Source: Vibrio jasicida CAIM 1864 = LMG 25398
GTDB lineage: Bacteria; Pseudomonadota; Gammaproteobacteria; Enterobacterales; Vibrionaceae
DNA length: 64,000 nt
NCBI RefSeq assembly: GCF_000400365.1
Contig: NZ_BAOG01000026.1
Location: 31,625-95,624 of the forward strand
Reading direction: 5' to 3'
This document shows positions 20,282-27,869 of the stretch, piece after piece (within the stretch, counting starts at the first letter, position 1; each line of letters starts with the position of its first letter). The notes below the pieces were generated by a model. That model did no database searches. It saw only the letters and a list, made by a program, of their open reading frames with translations, and was not told the origin of the DNA. The position numbers were made by a program, and so were the translations under genes.

Positions 20282-21886
20282 TTATAACCCTTGTTCTTTT
20301 GCCATCTCGATAGCAATTTGTGGCGCGTTCCAAAGTGATGGCAGCAAAATAAGCGACACAGGAACTGCCGTAATGACAATGAAAGATTGCAAGGCAGAGA
20401 TACCGCCAGACCCCAGCGAAATCAAAATCAATGCGGTCACACCCATCGCCACACCCCAGAAAGTACGAATGATGGCATTCGGTTCCGTTTCCCCACTGAT
20501 GACGACGCTGATGGTATATGTCATCGAGTCACCCGTCGTTACGATAAAGATGGTGGTAAGAATCAAGAACAAGATAGAAATCAGCATCGGCATTGGCAGT
20601 TGTTGTGTTACCGCAAGCAATGCCCCAGGTAAGTTAAAGCCTTCAAACGCGGCACTGACACTACCAGGGTTTGCGATCTCAAACGCTAGGCCAGAGCCAC
20701 CGACAATGGTGAACCAGAAACACGTCGTAAGCGGCGCGATGATACTGATGGTCGTAATCAATTGACGAATACTTCGACCGCGGGAAATGCGTGCGATAAA
20801 GATCGCCATCATTGGCCCATAGCCTAAGAACCATCCCCAGAAGAACACTGTCCACCAGCTCAACCAACCTTCATCACCACGGTAGGTCGCCATTGGGATA
20901 AAGTTGTCCAACATACTACCTACACCTTGAATATAAGCATTAAAGATGAAATCTGTCGGACCGAATATCAGGATGTAAACCATCAACGCCATTGCCAATA
21001 TTACGTTGTATCGGCTAAGCATTTGCATACCACGATTCAGACCACTTAATGCTGAAACGGTGTAAAGTACGATGGCAAACAAAATGATGATCAATTGCGT
21101 GGTAAAGCCATCTGGGATATCAAATAGCACATTTAACGCGTAGCTAACCTGCAAACCTAAGAAGCCGATTGGACCAATCGTCCCTGCCGCTACAGCAATG
21201 ATGCAGCACGCATCAATCAAAGCACCTGTTTGGCCTTTCAGTGCGCGTTCACCCAATATTGGGTAAAGTAAGATACGAGGTTTAAGCGGCAAGCCTTTAT
21301 CGTAGTGAAGGTGCATCACCACGATAGACGTCAAGCTGCCAACAATTGCCCACGCTAAGAATCCCCAGTGCATGAAAGACTGTGATAAGGCATTCACCGC
21401 ACCTTGCTGTGGATTTTCTTGTGGGCCATACAATGGCGGCGGACTCACGTAATGCGCAATTGGCTCTGCAGCTGCCCAAAAGACACCACCACCCGCTAGT
21501 AAGGTACAAAAGATGATTGCCATCCAGCGGAAGCCGTCCATTTCAGGCTTGGTCGTTCCACCTAACATCACCTTGCCTGTTCGCCCTGCTGCCAAACCAA
21601 GACCAATAAGAAAAGTGAGAAGAAGCAGTAATTGCCAATATGGACCGAAGACTTTTACCGACCACGCGAATCCAGTATTAACCAGTGTTGAAAGGAGTTC
21701 TCCATCATACAGTGCGATGGCAACGAACAGGGCAATAAAGCCGCCGCTATACCAAAGTGCGGGATTACTAAGCCCCAACTTATCAGGTGAGTTTTCTTTT
21801 GCTGTTGTGTCGTTGTGATTTGCTTGAGACTTCTTTGATGGCACGCTCATCGTTGAAGCTTTCACGCTATTGGTTAAATCAGACAT
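20282..21886 (-). CDS. BCCT-family betaine/choline/carnitine transporter
   Basis: 534-residue inner-membrane secondary carrier of the betaine-choline-carnitine transporter family, with about 12 helices after a 45-residue hydrophilic N-terminus. The family signature is present as WTVFFWGWFLGYGPMM followed by IFIARISRGRSIRQ; the tryptophan-box region is somewhat unusual. GGAG eight bases before ATG 21886 fixes the start, and the 20-codon upstream extension is unlikely. Substrates are quaternary amines or analogues. It lacks the long charged C-terminal tail of osmosensing BetP, so a catabolic uptake role within this operon is more likely than osmoprotection. Confidence 0.9.
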   Translation of the reverse strand: MSDLTNSVKASTMSVPSKKSQANHNDTTAKENSPDKLGLSNPALWYSGGFIALFVAIALYDGELLSTLVNTGFAWSVKVFGPYWQLLLLLTFLIGLGLAAGRTGKVMLGGTTKPEMDGFRWMAIIFCTLLAGGGVFWAAAEPIAHYVSPPPLYGPQENPQQGAVNALSQSFMHWGFLAWAIVGSLTSIVVMHLHYDKGLPLKPRILLYPILGERALKGQTGALIDACCIIAVAAGTIGPIGFLGLQVSYALNVLFDIPDGFTTQLIIILFAIVLYTVSALSGLNRGMQMLSRYNVILAMALMVYILIFGPTDFIFNAYIQGVGSMLDNFIPMATYRGDEGWLSWWTVFFWGWFLGYGPMMAIFIARISRGRSIRQLITTISIIAPLTTCFWFTIVGGSGLAFEIANPGSVSAAFEGFNLPGALLAVTQQLPMPMLISILFLILTTIFIVTTGDSMTYTISVVISGETEPNAIIRTFWGVAMGVTALILISLGSGGISALQSFIVITAVPVSLILLPSLWNAPQIAIEMAKEQGL

Positions 21887-21993
21887 ACTCTGACTCCAGA
21901 GGTTCATTGCAGCTGCCATTGAACGGCTACAAACAGTGACTTTCACACCCGCCTATTATTGTTTTTTAACGGGCTATTCCTTGTTTAGTTGGG

Positions 21994-22986
21994 TTAGCTC
22001 TCTCTTGCCTCCAGACCTTCTGTGAGGAAGTTGAACCAGTTTTCACCCAGAATTTTTCCTGCCTCGGATTCAGTAAATCCGTGGCGCATTAAGCCGTTGT
22101 AAATGTTTTCCATGCCTTTGCTGCCGCTGAACCATGGCAACGCATCTGGCCAACCAGAGTTGTTTGCTGAGCCTTCGCCATAATCCATAGCTTTCGACCA
22201 ACGACCGTTGCGCATCCACTCAAGCACTTGCTGTGGTTGGTTTAAACAAAGATCACTGCCGATACCTAAATGATCCACACCGAACAGGTCAGCAGTTTTC
22301 GCGACCATTTGGCAGAAATCTTCTAGCGTGCATTGGCTTCCGTTTGGAAGATGGAATGGGTAAAGACTAAAGCCAATCAAGCCGCCACGTTCGGTGAGCG
22401 CTTTAATGACCTTGTTCGATTTGTTGCGCAGCGCATCATGAGCAAACGTTGGGTTCGCGTGACTGATACAAATGGGACGTGAAGAAAGGTCAATCGCTTC
22501 CAACGTTGAGCGCTCAGCGCTGTGGGACATATCGATGATCATCCCGACACGGTTCATCTCTTCGATGGCTTGTTTACCAAAACGCGTGACACCAGAGTCG
22601 TTCTGCTCATAACATCCTGTCGCCAGCAAGCTTTGGTTGTTGTATGTCAACTGCATAATCAGCAAACCTTGGCGACGCATGACTTCTATTAAGCCGATTT
22701 CATCATCAATTGGGGAGCAATTCTGTGCACCAAAAAATACACCAACCTTTCCCTCTGCCTTTGCTTTCTCGACGTCAGCCATCGAGTAAATAGGCATAAT
22801 CAGGTCTGCATTTTGTTCGAATCTCAGGTTCCATTCGGCAAAGCGAGTTAAGGTCTCGCGTGCATTTTCGTGATAAACGATCGTCGCATGCACAGCCGTA
22901 ATACCGCTCGCCTTCAGCGTTTGGAAGTACTCTCTATCCCAATTGCAGTACTGCAATCCATCAATCACAATCCGTTGTTGGTACAT
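21994..22986 (-). CDS. M19 (membrane dipeptidase)-like protein with altered metal site
   Basis: 330-residue cytoplasmic TIM-barrel protein of the M19/renal-dipeptidase family. AAGGAG precedes ATG 22986. Two histidine ligands remain (H155 in DMSHSAE and H176 in CISHANP), and GIGSDLCLN matches the distal aspartate motif. The N-terminal metal motif DGHxD of active dipeptidases is replaced: D9-G10 is followed by L11-Q12-Y13. The bridging glutamate position appears to be Q88. A mononuclear site or a different reaction is therefore likely. I recall similar DGLQYCN-type proteins beside betaine and dimethylglycine catabolic genes in pseudomonads. Sits between ALDH and BCCT genes. Confidence 0.85.
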   Translation of the reverse strand: MYQQRIVIDGLQYCNWDREYFQTLKASGITAVHATIVYHENARETLTRFAEWNLRFEQNADLIMPIYSMADVEKAKAEGKVGVFFGAQNCSPIDDEIGLIEVMRRQGLLIMQLTYNNQSLLATGCYEQNDSGVTRFGKQAIEEMNRVGMIIDMSHSAERSTLEAIDLSSRPICISHANPTFAHDALRNKSNKVIKALTERGGLIGFSLYPFHLPNGSQCTLEDFCQMVAKTADLFGVDHLGIGSDLCLNQPQQVLEWMRNGRWSKAMDYGEGSANNSGWPDALPWFSGSKGMENIYNGLMRHGFTESEAGKILGENWFNFLTEGLEARES

Positions 22987-23053
22987 AACCACTCCTTAAA
23001 CGTTAATGAGCCTTTAAGGTTGGGCAGCGGAATGCTCGGCTGCCCTATTTCAC

Positions 23054-24514
23054 TTAGTAAGGACGTTGATAAGCGGTTTTCACCACGGTGTAGAATTCTT
23101 TTGCGTATTGACCTTGCTCGCGTGGACCAAAGCTCGACTCTTTACGACCGCCAAACGGCACGTGATAATCCGTTCCTGCGGTTGGTAGGTTGACCATGAC
23201 ACAACCTGTTTGAACTTGTTGTTTGAAGATGGCGCTATTACGAAGGCTTTGCGTGATGATGCCGCCTGTCAAGCCAAAGCGAGTATCGTTTGCTACTGCA
23301 ATGGCTTCATCCAAGTCAGAAACTCGAATCACGCTTGCCATCGGCGCAAACACTTCTTCTTGGTTCACTTCCCAACTGTTTTGCGTATTGAGGAAAAGGG
23401 TTGGTGACATGTAGAAGCCTTCATGTTTCAAGTTCAAATGCTCGCCACCGAACGCTAACTCCGCACCACTTTGACGTGCTTTCTCAATCCATTCGAAGTT
23501 GGCATTCAATTGGTTTCCATCCACAACGGGTCCCATGAACACACCGTCTTCTAAAGCGTGACCGACTTTAAGCTCGCTCATTCGTTTGATCAGTGCTTCA
23601 ACGTAGGCATCGTGAATGCCATCCATGACGACAAGACGAGAAGACGCGGTACACTTCTGACCTGCTCCAGAGAAAGAGCCTGCAATGGTCGCTTCAACTG
23701 CGATTTGAATGTCTGCATCATCTGCAACCACAAGTGCGTTCTTGCTGCCCATTTCTAACTGACAGCGGACAAAATTCGGTGCCGTTGCTGCCGCTACTTT
23801 ACGTCCGGTATCAACAGAGCCAGTAAAGCTCACACCATTTACGTCTTTCGAGTTGATAAGCGTGTTACCTACTTGCGAGCCACTGCCCAACACAAGGTTG
23901 AATGTGCCTGCGGGTAAGCCTTGACGATGGATAATCTCAGTCAGTGCAACCGCACTTGCTGGCGTTAAGTTCGCAGGCTTCCAAATGACGCTGTTGCCGA
24001 AAGCAAGCGCTGGCGCGATTTTCCATGCAGCCGTAGCGGTTGGGAAATTCCAAGGAGAAATAATGGCGATAACGCCAACGGCTTCGCGAGTTACCTCGAC
24101 GGAAACGCCTGGACGGACGGAAGCCGCGTTATCGCCAATTTGACGCAGCACTTCAGCCGCAAAATATTGGAAGAATTGACCAGCACGGTAGATCTCACCG
24201 CGACCTTCTGCAAAAGGCTTACCTTCTTCACGAGAAAGCAACGTACCAAGTTCATCACAACGGGCAATCAACTCATCACCAATTGCTTGCAATACCGCTT
24301 GTTTACGCTCAATTGGCGTTTTTTCCCATTCGGGCTGTGCAACTTTAGCAGCTTGAATCGCTTGTTCTACTTGCGCTTCACTCGCCTGTGCAAAGTGACC
24401 TAAATTTTCACTGATGTCTGAAGGGTTAATGTTGGCAATCGTATCAACGCCCGATTGCCATTCGCCTGCAATATAGAGGGATTTTTCTGCTTGAACATTA
24501 TTGATAAAAGTCAT
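23054..24514 (-). CDS. NAD(P)-dependent aldehyde dehydrogenase
   Basis: 486-residue soluble aldehyde dehydrogenase oxidising an aldehyde to its acid. Catalytic C288 (GAGQKCTASS), general base E254 (CQLEMGSKNA), N156 (SPWNFPTA) and the cofactor loop FTGSVDTGRKV are intact. The C-terminus (FGGRKESSFGPREQG) resembles semialdehyde dehydrogenases acting on short dicarboxylic semialdehydes such as alpha-ketoglutarate semialdehyde, but substrate assignment is uncertain. Second gene of the operon, 98 bases after ridA and 67 before the M19-like gene. It probably oxidises an aldehyde released from the imported compound. Confidence 0.92.
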   Translation of the reverse strand: MTFINNVQAEKSLYIAGEWQSGVDTIANINPSDISENLGHFAQASEAQVEQAIQAAKVAQPEWEKTPIERKQAVLQAIGDELIARCDELGTLLSREEGKPFAEGRGEIYRAGQFFQYFAAEVLRQIGDNAASVRPGVSVEVTREAVGVIAIISPWNFPTATAAWKIAPALAFGNSVIWKPANLTPASAVALTEIIHRQGLPAGTFNLVLGSGSQVGNTLINSKDVNGVSFTGSVDTGRKVAAATAPNFVRCQLEMGSKNALVVADDADIQIAVEATIAGSFSGAGQKCTASSRLVVMDGIHDAYVEALIKRMSELKVGHALEDGVFMGPVVDGNQLNANFEWIEKARQSGAELAFGGEHLNLKHEGFYMSPTLFLNTQNSWEVNQEEVFAPMASVIRVSDLDEAIAVANDTRFGLTGGIITQSLRNSAIFKQQVQTGCVMVNLPTAGTDYHVPFGGRKESSFGPREQGQYAKEFYTVVKTAYQRPY

Positions 24515-24612
24515 TGTTCTGTCCTTGTTCTTCCTGACGTCCAGTGGTCTTCCACCAGTTCATTAATCTGACTTACAAAACCAACTAAGTATTGGCTCTG
24601 TGCTTTTATAAT

Positions 24613-25011
24613 TTACTCGGGCTGGCTCGCCGATGCGTACACCACAAATTCCACCAACATTTCTTCGCGAGCTAATCCTGCTACCACCATCGCGGCACGG
24701 TTTGGATAAGGCGCCTCAAAATACTCCGCGTACACTTGGTTAACCGTTTTGAGATATTCACGATCAGTCACGTAAATCAGTACTTGTAAAACGGAGTCTA
24801 ACGATTCACCCGCGCACTCTAAAGTATGGACGAGGTTATTGAAGGTTTGGCGTGTTTGCTCTTCGATACCACCCTCTACAACAGCACCTGTATCATCAAT
24901 CGGAATTTGTGCCGTGTATAAGGTGCCATTGTTAACGATGGCCCACTCGAGTGGTGCTTTAGAAGCAAACAATGCGGTTTTGACTGGGTATTTTTTCGTA
25001 GAAGTATTCAC
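24613..25011 (-). CDS. RidA-family (YjgF/UK114) imine/enamine deaminase-like protein
   Basis: 132-residue member of the Rid superfamily, trimeric cytoplasmic proteins that hydrolyse reactive enamines/imines. The key arginine falls at R105 (PYPNRAAMVV) as in canonical RidA, with E121 in the MLVEFVVYA strand. Central NNLVHTLECAGESLDSVLQVLIYVTD is family-typical. First gene of the operon, 155 bases from the divergent LysR gene. Its presence suggests that the pathway makes an imine or enamine intermediate. Confidence 0.9.
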   Translation of the reverse strand: MNTSTKKYPVKTALFASKAPLEWAIVNNGTLYTAQIPIDDTGAVVEGGIEEQTRQTFNNLVHTLECAGESLDSVLQVLIYVTDREYLKTVNQVYAEYFEAPYPNRAAMVVAGLAREEMLVEFVVYASASQPE

Positions 25012-25102
25012 GTGCCTTTCAACCTTTGTAACAACCTTGTTTCAAGATAGTTAAATACTGCACATTGACAGGCGATAAATCGAACGGTAAATTTTTTACA
25101 TT

Positions 25103-25139
25103 TGATAAGAAAAATCTATCACCTTATTAAGACTAAGGT
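25103..25139. promoter_or_regulatory. Two abutting 19-bp dyads, candidate LysR recognition and activation sites
   Basis: TGATA-N9-TATCA (25103-25121) and ACCTTA-N7-TAAGGT (25121-25139) share a single base. The second contains TTA-N7-TAA, the T-N11-A form typical of LysR sites. Both lie in the 155-base gap between the divergent LysR gene (25167) and ridA (25011). Confidence 0.55.
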
Positions 25140-25166
25140 AAATAAAGGGATTGCAGAGGTTTCACC

Positions 25167-26063
25167 ATGAGTATCAAGCTTCAACAATTAAAGCATTTTG
25201 TGATGGTGGTCGAGGAAGGTGGTTTTCGAGCAGCATCACATAGAGCGAACCGCTCGCAAGCGGCGCTGTCAACGTCGATCAAAGAACTGGAAAAAAACCT
25301 AGGGCAAACGCTGTTTGAAACGGGCAATAAATCCAAACTCACTCCATTCGGTGAAATCTGTCTGCCTAAAATTATTCAATTTCTCAACATCTACAGTGCA
25401 TTGGATAATGACTTGAAAGCCGCCGCCGCGGGCCAACAAGGTCGAGTACGCATCGCTAGCGTTCCCTCCGTTGCGGCTAAATTGATTCCAAGTGTTCTAG
25501 GCGCGTTTTGCGAACAGTACCCAAACGTTGAAGTCAGCTTGATTGATGATAACGCCGCTGGCGTCGAAGCCCGTTTGTTATCAGGCGAAGTCGATTTAGC
25601 GTTAGGTAACCCATCACATTTAGACGAAGGCGGTATCGAGTTTACCCCGCTAATCTCTGACCCCATTGGTGTAGTGTGTTTGAAGGACAATCCTATCGCT
25701 CAGCATCCAGAAGGGATTGAGTGGCAAACACTGTTAGAACAACCTTTTATTCGAAACGGGACTTGTACCCTACTCGATCCCACTCCTGCGCGCGCACTAA
25801 GTGAACAAGCTTTATATTCTGTTGAAAACATCACGTCTTTATTCTCAGTTCTTGAGCTTGGTATTGGTGTCACCACCTTGCCCAAATTAGCGTTCCCGAC
25901 CAACGAAACTCGACTGGTTTGGATTCCACTGATCGATCCACCTTTGGAAAGACAAGTTGGCATCTTTACTCTGACGGATAGAACCATCTCCCCTCAGGCA
26001 AAAGCGTTTCATGATTTGTGCATTCACTACTTGAACTACCAAGAAGAAGTCGAAACTTCATAA
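25167..26063 (+). CDS. LysR-family regulator divergent from the RidA-to-DUF3726 operon
   Basis: 298-residue regulator with N-terminal winged helix (LKHFVMVVEEGGFRAASHRA, RSQAALSTSIKELEKNLG) and a LysR effector-binding domain. AGAGG precedes the ATG. Divergent from the six-gene operon starting at 25011, with paired dyads between, so it is almost certainly its regulator. The inducer is probably the imported compound or an intermediate. Followed by a hairpin at 26068-26102. Confidence 0.9.
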   Translation: MSIKLQQLKHFVMVVEEGGFRAASHRANRSQAALSTSIKELEKNLGQTLFETGNKSKLTPFGEICLPKIIQFLNIYSALDNDLKAAAAGQQGRVRIASVPSVAAKLIPSVLGAFCEQYPNVEVSLIDDNAAGVEARLLSGEVDLALGNPSHLDEGGIEFTPLISDPIGVVCLKDNPIAQHPEGIEWQTLLEQPFIRNGTCTLLDPTPARALSEQALYSVENITSLFSVLELGIGVTTLPKLAFPTNETRLVWIPLIDPPLERQVGIFTLTDRTISPQAKAFHDLCIHYLNYQEEVETS

Positions 26064-26067
26064 GCAT

Positions 26068-26102
26068 AAAAGCCCATGACACGTTAAGCATCAGGGGCTT
26101 TT
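26068..26102. terminator. Bidirectional terminator between LysR and flavin oxidoreductase genes
   Basis: AAAAGCCC (26068-26075) pairs with GGGCTTTT (26095-26102), with a further TGA/TCA pairing inside the loop. It follows the LysR stop by a few bases and ends in a T-run on the plus strand; A-rich left arm gives T on the minus strand for the convergent gene. Confidence 0.75.
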
Positions 26103-26126
26103 TGAAATTTCATGAGTCAGAACACG

Positions 26127-27221
26127 TTACTTTCTGCGCTTGTAAACCACGCAGAAGTTGCCACGCTTGGTGCGACACTTAGAGCAGCGCTCGCAGTCCA
26201 CTTCGGCGCGGTTACCGTCTTTCCAACGCTTGATCAATTGTGGCTCTGCTAATAACGGACGAGAAAGCGCGAAGAATTGAATCTTAGTGTTTTCAGCCAA
26301 GTCTTCAATCGCACAGAAGTCGTTTAAGCCACCTACGGTAATTACCGGAACGTTCACATCTTGGCTGATCACTTGTCCGTACTCGTGGAAGTAGCCTTCT
26401 TCTTGTAGCGTGTAACCGTCGAACGATTCACCTACCATGGTGCTTGCATTGCCATGAATGTTACCCGATACGATGATCGCATCCACGCCCACTTCTTCTA
26501 GCTTCTTACAAACAATGCGCGTTTCATCGAACGTCAAACCGCCATCGAAGAACTCTGTTGCTGTCAGTTTCACCAGAATCGGGAAATCGTCACCAACTAG
26601 CTTGCGTGTTTCGGCATAGATCTCCATCAAGAAACGCATGCGGTTCTCAAGGCTACCGCCGTATTGGTCTTCACGACGGTTGTAATATGGGCTTAAGAAC
26701 TGGTTGATCAAGTACGTGTGCGCCGCGTGGATTTCTACACCATCAAAGCCAGAATCTTGTGCACGCTTGCTCGCTAGCGCAAATGCTTTAACGATGTAGT
26801 CGATCTCATCTTGAGTCATCGCTTTGCCTTCAGTTTTGGTGCCGCGCTCTGGCACTTCACTTGGAGCAAAAATCACACGCTCGCCAACGTTGAAGGTCGT
26901 TTTTGTGCCGCCGTAAGCGATCTGCATAACGATATTAGAGTCATGCTCATGAACAAGGTCAGTCAGCTTTTTGTATTCATCGATGAAAGAGTCGTTGTAG
27001 ATCCCCATCATGCCTGCGTTCGGCTTCTCTTCTTCTACGATGTTTGCGTAGCCAGTAACGATCAGCCCCACTTCACCTTTGGCAAGTTCTTCATAAATGT
27101 CGTACAACTTCTCGGTCATGTGACCGTCTTCTGTCGCCATATTTTCCCACGTTGCACTACGTACCAAGCGGTTCTTTAGTGTCATGTTGCCAATGCGGGC
27201 TTCTGAAAACAAAATGCTCAA
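26127..27221 (-). CDS. NADH:flavin oxidoreductase, Old Yellow Enzyme family
   Basis: FMN-dependent TIM-barrel oxidoreductase of 364 residues. Family motifs are intact: LKNRLVRSATWEN, HAAHTYLINQFLSP, NRREDQYGGSLENRMRF and the phosphate-binding VITVGGL. The C-terminus is cysteine-containing (CERCSKCRTKRGNFC), reminiscent of the iron-sulfur linker of 2,4-dienoyl-CoA reductases, but there is no further domain. I set the start at a TTG (27221) with AAGAGGA six bases upstream, giving the family-typical start SILFSEARIGNMTLKNR; the frame extends upstream to 27302 without support. Substrate unknown, probably an alpha,beta-unsaturated carbonyl or nitro compound. Confidence 0.85.
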   Translation of the reverse strand: MSILFSEARIGNMTLKNRLVRSATWENMATEDGHMTEKLYDIYEELAKGEVGLIVTGYANIVEEEKPNAGMMGIYNDSFIDEYKKLTDLVHEHDSNIVMQIAYGGTKTTFNVGERVIFAPSEVPERGTKTEGKAMTQDEIDYIVKAFALASKRAQDSGFDGVEIHAAHTYLINQFLSPYYNRREDQYGGSLENRMRFLMEIYAETRKLVGDDFPILVKLTATEFFDGGLTFDETRIVCKKLEEVGVDAIIVSGNIHGNASTMVGESFDGYTLQEEGYFHEYGQVISQDVNVPVITVGGLNDFCAIEDLAENTKIQFFALSRPLLAEPQLIKRWKDGNRAEVDCERCSKCRTKRGNFCVVYKRRK

Positions 27222-27372
27222 GTCCAGTCCTCTTAAAATCTGTCTGTTTAGATGCATCACTACCGAGCAGGAACGAAAAAGGAACAGCGATACACAAAGC
27301 ATGGCTGTTCCTTCTCTGAATTTCTGTTCAGTGCGATGAGCGACGCGAACCTTACCGCCGAAACCGCGGCAA

Positions 27373-27394
27373 AACTTTAATCTGGATTAAGGTT
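27373..27394. promoter_or_regulatory. 22-bp near-perfect dyad upstream of the flavin oxidoreductase
   Basis: AACTTTAATC-TG-GATTAAGGTT has 10-bp arms with one mismatch. A second, wider inverted repeat AACCTTA (27348-27354) / TAAGGTT (27388-27394) overlaps it. It lies in the 203-base gap before the oxidoreductase and just past the 142-residue gene. It could be an operator or a weak terminator; there is only a short T-run. Confidence 0.35.
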
Positions 27395-27424
27395 TGGTGA
27401 GATAAATAGGTAAGCGAACAAACT

Positions 27425-27853
27425 CTATTCTACCTCTTCGTGTTCTTTTACTGAGCATTCTGGTTGCATGATTTTTCCTTTGTTGAATGAGACTTCACAG
27501 TCGACAAGGACACTCCCACTTTGCAAATAAAAATAATCCAATACAAAAAACAGCTTAGTACCTCGTTTTCCGTAATCTTCGACAAAAACGCCTGCAGAGT
27601 CAGTAAAAGCTAAAACCTCTTTATCTAATAGAATAGCGTTTATTTTCTTGGAGTCGTTTAGCCTATAACTGGGTGTATCAATGGTATCTATCTCAATTAA
27701 AGGATTTATTTCCATATTGTGAATCGCAATCCGCACTAACTGCTCATTTACTCGATAGCTACTTACAGAGCTTAAAGATGCAGGGAGTGCAGCGTAAACA
27801 CTATAAGGAATCAAAAAAACGATGCACATCAAGATACTTTTCAAATTAGTCAT
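27425..27853 (-). CDS. Exported 142-residue protein, candidate periplasmic immunity protein
   Basis: I do not recognise the family. The first 21 residues are a signal peptide (MTNLKSILMCIVFLIPYSVYA), so the mature 121-residue protein is periplasmic. It has beta-rich segments and two cysteines (VDCEVS and PECSV) that could pair. AAGGTG precedes ATG 27853; the upstream extension of the frame overlaps the neighbouring gene and is not used. It follows a lysozyme-like gene by 16 bases on the same strand. In type VI effector pairs, the inhibitor of a cell-wall hydrolase is a small periplasmic protein in exactly this position. Codon use is AT-rich, unlike flanking genes. Confidence 0.6.
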   Translation of the reverse strand: MTNLKSILMCIVFLIPYSVYAALPASLSSVSSYRVNEQLVRIAIHNMEINPLIEIDTIDTPSYRLNDSKKINAILLDKEVLAFTDSAGVFVEDYGKRGTKLFFVLDYFYLQSGSVLVDCEVSFNKGKIMQPECSVKEHEEVE

Positions 27854-27869
27854 ATGAATCACCTTAAGG

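Noticed and set aside
20261..20290. Hairpin at the BCCT gene stop as an operon-ending terminator
   Set aside because: The arms pair imperfectly and no T-run follows on the minus strand; at most it is a processing element.
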